Source: Capitulum mitella
Lineage: Eukaryota; Arthropoda; Thecostraca; Pollicipedomorpha; Pollicipedidae
Length of the DNA stretch: 64,000 nt
Assembly: GCA_030062745.1 (NCBI GenBank)
Contig: CP099853.1
Location: forward strand, 1-64,000
Direction: 5' to 3'
A program made the position numbers and the translations under genes. The notes beneath the pieces were generated by a model that saw only the letters and a list, made by a program, of their open reading frames with translations, was not told where the DNA came from and searched no databases. Of the stretch, positions 55,311 to 64,000 are shown in pieces. The first letter of the stretch is position 1, and the number at the start of each line of letters is the position of its first letter.

Positions 55311-57740
55311 CATCTTGTCACCGACCACGCTGTTCCACTGTTGAGGATGGGTGATGTATCTGACGGTAACACTCCGCTGTGACACCACCAGAGGTTTTTA
55401 GATAATGACGTCACGATGCACCGTCGGGTCTGTGGTCACCTGTCTGCGTGCAACGTCACCAGTGTCAACCGCGGAGCATTAGCAAGGGACGCCTGTGATG
55501 GGGCAGTGGTCCCGGACGAACGTTACGACGCATATAGCTGCAGCGTCATCAGCGTGTTCGCGTGACGTCACTCCGTGAGACACCATTGACGTTTACATGA
55601 CTTTTTAAGTACACCAACAATAGTCTTGTGAATTTTCCTTGCTCCAATATTACACGAAGTACGCCTCTGCTCTAGAATATGCCATTCATATAATTTATAA
55701 AATAATTCGCGACGGATACCGGGTTCGGAAAGGCGTTTCGTTGACAGTCCGCCATCCGGGACCCCTGGATCCGGCCCGGCCGATGCCGCCCTGGCCGTCG
55801 GTACTGTGCGCGCCCCTGCGCGGGTCGTGGCGCCTGAGGGTGGACCGGCGGGCGGCGGCAGTGGGCGGTGTCTGGCACACTGGCGGACCTCAGTCGCGAG
55901 AACGACGGCGAGTGGGAGGGATAGCGCCGACAGCGGACGCTGAGTGGAACAGTGTGGTTATTATTATTTTTAGTGGTAACAGTGTGTTTACTCGTCACGC
56001 TCCAGCCTGTTACCAATTAAGGGAGTATGAGCTGCTACAGACTTCGGAGCACTGTATTCATTAATGTAAGCCAATTAAATTTATGAAGTGCGGCTAAACG
56101 TGACCATTCATTGTCTTCTGTGAAATTTAAGTGCATCTCCAGTAGCACTTTCTGTCATGATGAGGGCTGTGAATAAAAATTTTGCGACAGAAGTTCGTGT
56201 CACAGAAGTTGGTCGGGTAGACGTTTGTCGGGCTTAAGTTCGTTGGACAACAAACAAATTTCGTCCAGGGCAAAAGTTCGTTTAGGATCAGTTCGTTTAG
56301 CAGAAGCTTGTATGAGGCAAAAGTTCGTCCTTGGAAAAGTAATTCTGGGTGAAAGCTTGTCCGGTGCTCATGATCATGTTCAGCTTGTCACGTCGGAACT
56401 GAAATGTGACGTAATCGTTCAGGGCAAATATTTCTTATGCAGAGGGTTATGGGCATCTGCTGTGCGCCATTTTTAAATGCCAGCGAAAAGGCATATGTGC
56501 CTATGTATAGAACTCTTAAGGCAATCTCTTCAAACTGCAGCTCTGGCTTACATTCAATACCTACCGCGCCGATGCTGCATTCCCTTCTTCATTCACATGC
56601 TGCACAAGTAACCCGACTGATCCCCGGGATATTCCAGACGTTGCAATGGAACCATCCAGTCATTCGCCTGCAGTAAAAGCATGGATCGTGAGGTGCCTAG
56701 CAGGGCACTCAGTCACGCCATCTGCACCAGATATTCACATCGCCCACCACCACCACACACATGTAAGTTTTTCGCCTGTTCTGCGATTGTGGTGCTCTTT
56801 TTGTACGGACTGCATGTCCAACGGAAACCAACGTAACAGAAACGGATATGTCTTTATCCTACAATAATCCTAGTCATGCATCAGGACCTTTGAAAGGTCA
56901 ACCACGTTCACTGTCATCGGTTGACCTTGGATTATCTGTTTCCACCCGGGGTCACTTAGAGATTTTTGGGCACTGATTTCGATTTTTAATTCATTTTGCA
57001 GGATTCGAGTCATTTATGTTCAACTGATATCCTGAATACAAGCTGATTTCTTTTTTTGCAAGTATATCAATCATCACTCCTGTCTGCTTCTATAAAAAAT
57101 CGTCATTTCATTTGTAACTAGTGCAACATTCAAGGAATGATGTTATGACAGAAAAAAAACAGCGCCCTCTTGTGGACATGGAATTTGAATCATGCAATGC
57201 CCGTAAAAATAGGTGATCTTTTGTGTCCTGTAACTTTGACCTCAGAGGCCACCCAGGGCAAAAAAGTTGGAGTTGGCCATTTTCCGATATGTGCTATGAG
57301 CGTACCAGACATTACCAGAATCGAACGGGGTTGGGTCAATTTTTGTGCATTTCATGTGGAATGACCCATATGTAGCATTATCACGCAACTGTTTATCAGT
57401 TGCTGTACCCTGGGCCCCAGCGGTTTATCCTCGCACTCTTAGAACTGCATGGGCCCCCAGTAATTCATGTGGGAGCTAATCATCAGCTTCATGTTTTAGA
57501 CCCAGGTAGCTTCGAGCGCCTGTCGACGACACCTGTGCGATTGCCTGGTTCTGATGGTGGTATTTTCTTTCTTCCTTTGTCTCGTTAATGACTGACGGGG
57601 ACATTGGTCATTGTGTGTCAGTCAACCTCCGCTCTGTAGGTGCGTGGTGATACGGTGACATAGCGTGGTGATAGTGCGGTCCACATAGCCAGGGGCTTTG
57701 GTTTGTATTCTTTCGGGGGGCCTTGGACACCCTCCCAATG
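55311..57740. other. Intergenic, with a short degenerate repeat
   Basis: A GC-rich patch occupies 55740-55930. At 56185-56365 an AAGTTCGT core recurs at intervals of about 15-20 bp (at least eight times, for example CAAAAGTTCGTTT and CAAAAGTTCGTCC). No gene recognised in the rest. Confidence 0.45.
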
Positions 57741-57747
57741 TGCCCCA

Positions 57748-58350
57748 ACTGATCGGAGACCGAGTTCAGGATATCCGAGAAATGATCTTTCCACGTGCGT
57801 CTTGTGTTTTCAGGCCCTCTAGCACCGCCGACTGCAGACGCCAGAGGACGAGAACTATTAAGTTTTTTGACTGACTTTTTCCCAAAACGAAACAATATCG
57901 AAAGGGGTTACTCGTTAATTTTTCAGCCAACGATTTAGCCGGGAAGTTCTGCTCATTCCTAATGCACCATCGCGGTGCGAATTTAAAACAGGATTTGGCC
58001 AAACGTAACTGACTATAAATATGGCCATCCTTAGGCTTATCAACAATGGCCTATAAGCAATTAATGTCGCCCAGGTGGGATGTTTTTTAACGTAAATTCA
58101 TTCCAACCCGGAATATTTTCCCTGCGTCCGCCCATTTCTTTCGCAGTACTAAATCGTGAAGACTCATTTGAACAGGACAAGATTTCGGTATAATACCTGT
58201 CAATAGAGTCTGAATGACCAGTACAGGAACCCCACTGACAATACAAAACGTATAATGGGACATGAATAACATTCAGTTGTTCTTCAGTGCCAGCGGCATA
58301 CACTTCCAGACCAATCTGATCCACAGTTGACCAGTGGAGTATCCGTGAGA
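57748..58350 (-). mobile_element. Fragment of the 45-52 kb LINE family
   Basis: 57748-58045 and about 58220-58350 match 49013-49435, the EN-RT linker region, in the same orientation as the right inverted arm. About 175 bp (58046-58220) between them is not shared. It is more diverged than the two arms are from each other, so it is an older independent copy. Confidence 0.75.
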
Positions 58351-59036
58351 TCAAAGAGGACACTGGCCTGAATCGTCACGTAGCATACGTTTGTCCCATA
58401 TCGCCTTTGTTGACCTACGACGACCGAATATTTTGCGATATTCCCCATTACTCCAGCACTGTGCTGCCAGTACAGATTTTCATCGCACATTCAATACACA
58501 CTGGCATGCACAAAGCAGAGGATTTTTCACCCAACCTGACATTGTAAATGTACTGCATGGACTTCTCAAAACAAAGTTCTGGAACGGCTGTCACTACCAG
58601 CCTAAATCATCATTCCTTAAGATCATTCTGGCCAAATGCAGTGGTGGGGCCCAGATCCATATAGATAGTGCTCAAATTTGTCTTGGTGGGGCTGGGCCCT
58701 TACCAAAGGAATGCAAACGATGTCTCTTCTCAGCCTTTTGTGAAAAACAAAACGTAGCCCAGCGGCGTCCATGAGCTGGTTGCGAGGGCTCACAAAAATC
58801 ACCACAGGGGAGTCTGACAGTACTGGAAAATTGACATGATATAATATATTATATATATTTATTACCTATAATTGACCCCTGAAAGATCAATTATAGCTAA
58901 AAAGGTAGGTGACCTCAGTTGATGATTTGGCCTGAGACGACCTTGACCCACGTACGCATTGTAATGCAGAGGCCACTGACACCGTGAATGACGCCATGCA
59001 TTATAGTTAGCAAGGCTTACTGTTCAAACTAACTAA
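58349..59036 (-). repeat. Dispersed repeat, empty-site copy for the 42.8 kb element
   Basis: 58349-58478 matches 9049-9228. 58490-59036 matches 44013-44150 plus 42060-42790 in reverse. At about 58618-58621 a single TTAA stands where copy 4 of the TTAA element is inserted at 42795-44008. Confidence 0.8.
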
Positions 59037-59241
59037 TCAGCAGTCTGGATCACTGAGCGCAAGCCTCGCGTCATCTCTCAGTTTCCATGTGGCGTTTTAG
59101 ATGTGCGCGACGTTAGTTAAACAGACCAGCCGTGGTGGGCGATATTCTTTACATGGACATTGGTCCGCCTCGCCTCCATAGCAATAAAGCATGCTCTGCG
59201 GTTCATCGGTGTAGAACAACTTTCAATGCCGGTTGGACCTA

Positions 59242-59340
59242 GGGATGCACCGGATATCCGGTCCTGGACGGATACCCGGCCGGATACTAGGGATTATCCG
59301 GTATCCGGTATACGGCCGGATACTACCGGATATTTAGCCC
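59242..59340 (+). mobile_element. hAT-like terminal sequence with CCGGATA repeats, copy 2
   Basis: It begins TAGGGATGCACCGGATATCC and continues with CCGGATA units. It is the inverted partner of 30610-30722. Confidence 0.55.
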
Positions 59341-59479
59341 TCCGGTGTACCATCAAGACGTTGCTCTAATGTCTGCCTACAGATCTGTTTCAGGAGAAAT
59401 GTGCCTTGTTAGATTAGATTGTCGATGTGACTGACAGTTCCATGGTCTGTCACTTTTCCTCAGACTTTCAGTCAACAAA

Positions 59480-62400
59480 CGCTGAAGCATATAACACACC
59501 ATTCACCATGCACTAATTAGCCCTTGCCCCCAGCAAGTGCGGCAACACGTCAGTTGGCCAGACGGCATCCATTACCAGTTTTTTCAGACACTTGAGCAAA
59601 GTTTCCACAACGTACTTCTTAACGGCCATTAGCCATGTCTTATAAACGACTCTTTTCCACCAAACTGGCGACCAAGTATAACCATCCCTTTTGCGAAACC
59701 CAAAACCACACTCAACCAACAGAATACAGACCGATATCACTCACCAGCTGTGCCAGCAAACTCGTCGAGCGCATGATAAACGCTCGCCTTCCACATTTTT
59801 TGGAAAGTAAAAAAAAAAATTGCTCGACGAGCACCAATGCGGCTTCAAAAAACACAAGTCAACCGCAGACAACCTCATTCGCATCGTACACGACATCAAA
59901 CACGGACTCAACTGTCAAACGCACCACAGTGGCTGCATTCTTAGACATCACGGCCGCATTCGACCGAGTACACAAGTCCGCACATACACATGCACTCTAC
60001 AAGCTAGGTTTACGCGGACACCTAGCACACTTTCTACTGAACTTCCTTAGGGATAGAACAGTAACAACACTCTTTCTGATCATGATTAGCGACATGTTTG
60101 ACGACTTCCACGGCAAAACACTACACTATCCGCTTTTTGCGGACAACGTGGCCATTTGGGCCACTAACCACTGCTTCTTAAAAGCCGAAGACGTCGTACA
60201 ATCAAGACCAGACCACATTGCAAAGTGGTGTAAAAATGGAGCTTCTCCTTGTGCGCCGAAAAATCCGCAGTAGTCGCATACGCTCGCGCTCCAGGCCCAC
60301 ATAACCTCAACCGGCGAATCGATGGCGGAGCCATAGAGCAGGTCAAAAGCCTCAGATTCCTTGGCATCTACTTAGATGAGAAACTGGCATTTCAACAACA
60401 CATCAAAAACATGACGAAGCGATGCGCGAAGCGCGTCAACATCCTCCGCCGCCTTTCAGGACCAGACTGGGGTGGAGAAAGACAAACATTGCTCAGAATC
60501 TACAAGGCCGTCGTTAGACCCATCCTGGAATACAACAGTTTCATTTTCAACAGGATTTCCCCATCTTTGGCACACAAAGTCGAAATCATACAAAACCACA
60601 GCTTTAGAGCAGCCAGTGGAGTACTGCTCTGTACTCCCATCGTCAGCCTTCTGGCCGACACGGACACCCCAACACGACAGACCAGACGAACACAGCAACT
60701 GTGTCGGTACTACGTAACGGTTCAGACCACGGAAAACCATACGGCACAGTCTGCTTCAGACATGACAGATTGAACAAGAGCCGTGCAGCATGCAAACGCC
60801 CACCATTTCACGACCAAATAGCATGGTTCTGGCAGACCTTCAGTTTGCCGTGCCACCCACTGCATTTAGACAGCCCCTCAGGCCATTCTGGACTCACAAA
60901 CCGCCCACGGTATAATACCTACTTACAGAACGAAAAGCACGTAACACAAACAGAAATCCTCGCCAGGTTCAACGAGGACACGACTGTCAACAACCACAAA
61001 TCATTCATATACACGGATGGGTCCAAAATCGGCGACAAAGTCGGATTTGGACTCTCATTGCCTTGCTTCGAGCTCGGCAGCCGCCTCCCAGACCAGGCAT
61101 CAATTTTCACAGCAGAAGCCGTGGCCATCCTGATAGTCATTCGCATGGCAATCAGATACAACCTGGTTAACCCGTCCCGGACCGGGGGGGCAGTGACCGC
61201 CCCCCTGAGGTTTTTCTGGGATTGCGAGAGAACGAACAAACACAGAGCCACGAAACTTTTTTACCTTTTGCTCCATCAATTTCACATCTCGTGTCAAAAC
61301 TTTGACTCAGGTCCGGTCAGGTCAAACAGACCTATGTCCATAAAAGTTTAGCGCCCTCTAACTTTTTCGCAAAACAAGATATCTCAATAATAGTGTCAGG
61401 GATTAGTGATCGTGATAGATGCAACAATGATTTTTCTGCCCTCTCAGATTTTTCGGAATTTTCCGGGCAACTGACCTAAGGTCAAGCCCATTTTTAACAC
61501 ATGTCGTCGTTTTTTCGGAAATTGACGGAATATTTCATAACATTTTTAGTGTGGAGTGAAGTAGACATCTAGTTACCGCCATTGGGCACAGTATCAATGA
61601 CTTCCAGCCATTGACCTGAGGTCAGGCCACGAATAACTGTAGTGAGCCAATATGTACCACCGTCAAAATCGACGATGAATTACTCAGAATGGGTAGAAAA
61701 TGGCAGAACTAGCTTCCACAGACGTAAGTAATACCAGGAACCTCAAAAAGTTTGAAAAAGTAGCATATTTTGGAAATAAACAGGCTCTCGCGAATTAAAC
61801 CCCGCCAGTTGTGTAGATTGGTAACTAATGAATTTTTCAAAAATTTAAGAATGAAAAACCATCACAAGAACCTCCAAGATCATTAAAATGTACATGGATA
61901 GGCTTTTTCCGCGAAAATAAAGGAACGCCAAAATTAGTTCCCGTCAATTTGTTACTACATACGGCTGCGGCGCTCGCCGACAGCTGGCGCGAGAATTGCC
62001 GTGTCTTTAAATCAATGTTTCGGCGTATATATTGAACAAATCTGGGAAATTAGACGTGTATCGGCATCCGCGGACCTTTACTTGTGCGCTGGTGCCTTTA
62101 TCTATGCGTTATTAGTCACAGCCCTTGAGATTCAGGCCGTTTCTCGGTCTCATGCAGTGGACTATGAAAAAACATATATAGGACGTAAATTGCTTACATA
62201 TTATCTAAAACTAAAAATGAGACCAGTTTCGAGCTCTACTCGTCACAAGCTTTCCAACGGCATGCTTATTTTTATCGTGCGACCAACGGTTCGTGAGTTA
62301 GAGGGGGGGGCAGCCAACTGTCCCCCCTCCAGTCGCGCATGTTCGAAACCGACCGACGGTCGTGCGCGGGTTAATGTAGCTGTCTGCTCCGACTCAAAAT

Positions 62401-63035
62401 CAGTACTCCAAGCCATCAGCAATACGGCCGACCAATCACACTACATCATTGATTGCATACAACAGCAAGTGTCCCCTAACGTAAACAACATTTCATTCGG
62501 TTGGATACTGGGACACGCGAACATCAAAGGCAACGAGCGAGCAGACCAAGTTGCGAAACAATCATTGGCCCTCGAGACGTGCTTTGACACAAAATTCTCA
62601 CTGGACGACTGCAAGGCATCCCTCCAGCAACACATCCGTCAAAAACAACAGAGGAACTGGACACAAAACCACCACGGACACCTGTACACAATCAAGAGCA
62701 CACATGGCGCCTGGGGCACATCAGATCAAAAATGCCGACGTCAAGAAGTCGTCCTCACCAGACTTAGAACAGGTCGCACGAAGTACACACAACCAATCTT
62801 AGAGGTCGGCTCTTACTAAGTGCCACAATGCAACAGCTGCAACACACCACTTGAAGTTAGTCACCTCCTGCTAGAATGTAAGGATTTCGAAGCACAAAGA
62901 CGACCCATTAAGGTCATCTGCCAACAAGAGAAAATTCAGCTCACTCTGAGCACTCTGCTGGGTAACCAGCACCCAGAACTACTGCAACTACTATTCAGAT
63001 ATCTCAATGATACACACCTAGCAGGAGAACTCTAA
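59480..63035 (+). pseudogene. I-like LINE subfamily B, copy 2: RT and RNase H, interrupted
   Basis: RT: EYRPISLTSCASKLVERMI (about 59725), ITAAFDRVH (about 59950). About 75 bp carrying the GLPQGSV motif is deleted near 60065. The catalytic box reads FADN (60136-60147) instead of YADD, losing an aspartate. Thumb region is 60249-60773. RNase H starts FIYTDGSK (about 61005), is split at 61170 by the TTAA element and continues SDSKSVLQAI (about 62390), GWILGHANIKGNERAD and the CNSCNTP knuckle to 63035. The element plus one TTAA is 1204 bp; ignoring it returns the flanking frames to register. The RT was already dead by deletion and substitution. Confidence 0.85.
61171..62370 (+). mobile_element. 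TTAA-flanked non-autonomous element, family 1, copy 5
   Basis: Exact TTAA duplications at 61167-61170 and 62371-62374. The left end is CCCGTCCCGGACC and the right end GGTCGTGCGCGGG. It is 1200 bp. The uninterrupted LINE at 28.7 kb has a single TTAA at this point (ACCTGGTTAATGTAGTTGTC on the minus strand), which proves insertion at TTAA with duplication of the four bases. No transposase. Confidence 0.95.
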
Positions 63036-64000
63036 CGCAACATCTGCACGACAACAAATACCACCACACACAACCAGTATCGGTGACCTGCCTCACGGAA
63101 ACTTTGCCAGGATCGCGTATTTTATTTACTGATCAATCTGTCCCGGTCCCCGCCGGCGCACACAGAGGCAGCCGTGGGGACCGCGCGACCTACCAGCTCA
63201 AACCACCAACGGGCAGCACCGCTACACTACACGACATACCAACTACACAACACTGCAAATCCTCCTCCCTCCTTCCTTTCTTCCGTAACACCCGACGTGA
63301 TAGGGGGAACGCTTAGCCAGCGTGAGAGGCGGTGTGGGCAATCTCCTCCTAGCCTGCTCGATAAAGATCTCACGGTGTTTGGTCAAGATCAAACGTAAAG
63401 CATTGCCTAAATTTCTTGTTTTTCGGGAGGGCTAAAAGTAACGTAACTGACAGTAGTCGGGGCGACGACTCCCTTCCTCTACCCCCTGCGCTTCTTGCCT
63501 CCGCTTCACGGAGGCCCCACACCATGCCCATGTTATAAGGGGCATCTAAATTTGGCTCACACACATACAACCCAACTTAAAAAAACACTTGTATGCACCA
63601 CTCTTTCTCCCTGTAACTTTAAATGAAACACTTGCGCTGTCCTGAAAATCGCGACATACACTCTAACGTAACGTAGCTCACACAGACCTTACAGGCAGCG
63701 CATAATGACCAATAGGTCAAGGCAGGCCTCTAATCCCAATATCAGTCAATCAATCATCACTTTTCCTTCTTAGTTTGGTACGGTTGAGACATATTTTGTA
63801 AGAATGGGACTGAAGCTCAAAGCTGTGAAACAATACCCACCATGTGCTCAGCAGCCCATTTTGTGGTTTATTATCCAGACATTTATCGTTCTCAAATTCT
63901 CTGATACGGACGAATTAAAAGGCAATAATAGTTCACGAGACACACCTTAGCATTCGTATAGAATCCTGATCAGGAAATGTATTTCAGTTCTACCAAGGCG
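63036..64000 (+). other. 3' side of I-like LINE subfamily B, copy 2
   Basis: Non-coding; matches 27050-28041 in reverse. No gene recognised. Confidence 0.45.

Larger units (their letters stand above)
59037..64000 (+). repeat. Inverted segmental duplication, copy 2 (runs off window)
   Basis: Inverted counterpart of 27050-30925. It contains an hAT-like CCGGATA block (59242-59340), an I-like LINE subfamily B copy (59480-63035) interrupted by a TTAA element, and the 3'-side sequence to the window end. The match still holds at base 64000. Confidence 0.85.

Noticed and set aside
54857..55414. A single 185-codon minus-strand protein
   Set aside because: Most of it is the translated minisatellite. 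Only the last 37 codons after an acceptor look independent, so only those were kept as a tentative exon.
1..64000. tRNA, rRNA, CRISPR, operon or phage features
   Set aside because: Nothing with the required structure was seen; the window is animal genomic DNA dominated by retroelements.

Overview
This window is eukaryotic, almost certainly from an invertebrate animal. The evidence is spliced signal-peptide exons with GT-AG introns, TATA boxes with long 5' leaders, several APE/RT non-LTR retrotransposons, TTAA-flanked piggyBac-type non-autonomous elements, hAT-like ends, micro- and minisatellites, and one membrane-anchored sulfotransferase of the animal WSCD-like type. There are no operons, RNA genes or CRISPR arrays. 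I cannot name the phylum from sequence alone.

Host genes are few. (1) The most interesting locus lies at 7.5-12.5 kb and again at 18.1-21 kb. It is a divergently transcribed pair of small two-exon genes encoding secreted cysteine-rich peptides. Gene A (minus) has 11 conserved cysteines in its second exon, and gene B (plus) has six ending in a CC pair. The pair is present twice as a direct segmental duplication. Signal-peptide exons, phase-0 introns, TATA boxes and leader lengths are conserved between copies. A1, A2 and B1 look intact; B2 has lost most of its cysteine framework. (2) A single-exon WSCD-like sulfotransferase gene is on the minus strand at 24.9-26.0 kb. A few candidate orphan exons are listed at low confidence.

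The rest is mostly mobile DNA. 1-4 kb: an I-superfamily-like LINE (ORF1 tail, EN, RT, RNase H) broken by stops and frameshifts. 4.9-6.1, 15.4-16.6, 40.6-41.8, 42.8-44.0 and 61.2-62.4 kb: five copies of a ~1.2 kb TTAA-flanked element. 14.2-15.4 and 36.1-37.1 kb: two copies of a second TTAA-flanked family. 31.4-33.9 kb: fragments of an L1/Tx1-like RT. 35.8-38.5 kb: a degenerate minisatellite split by one of the TTAA elements. 45-52.3 kb: another LINE (RRM-like ORF1, EN, RT) rearranged into a 2.5 kb inverted repeat plus a 0.74 kb direct repeat. 27.05-30.9 kb and 59.0-64.0 kb: an inverted ~3.9 kb duplication carrying a second I-like LINE subfamily; the second copy also carries a TTAA element inside its RNase H region.

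Two TTAA insertions can be checked against an empty allele elsewhere in the window. Both show precise insertion at TTAA, which dates the elements relative to the repeats they interrupt. The reading-frame statements come from direct translation; clade names are family-level inference.
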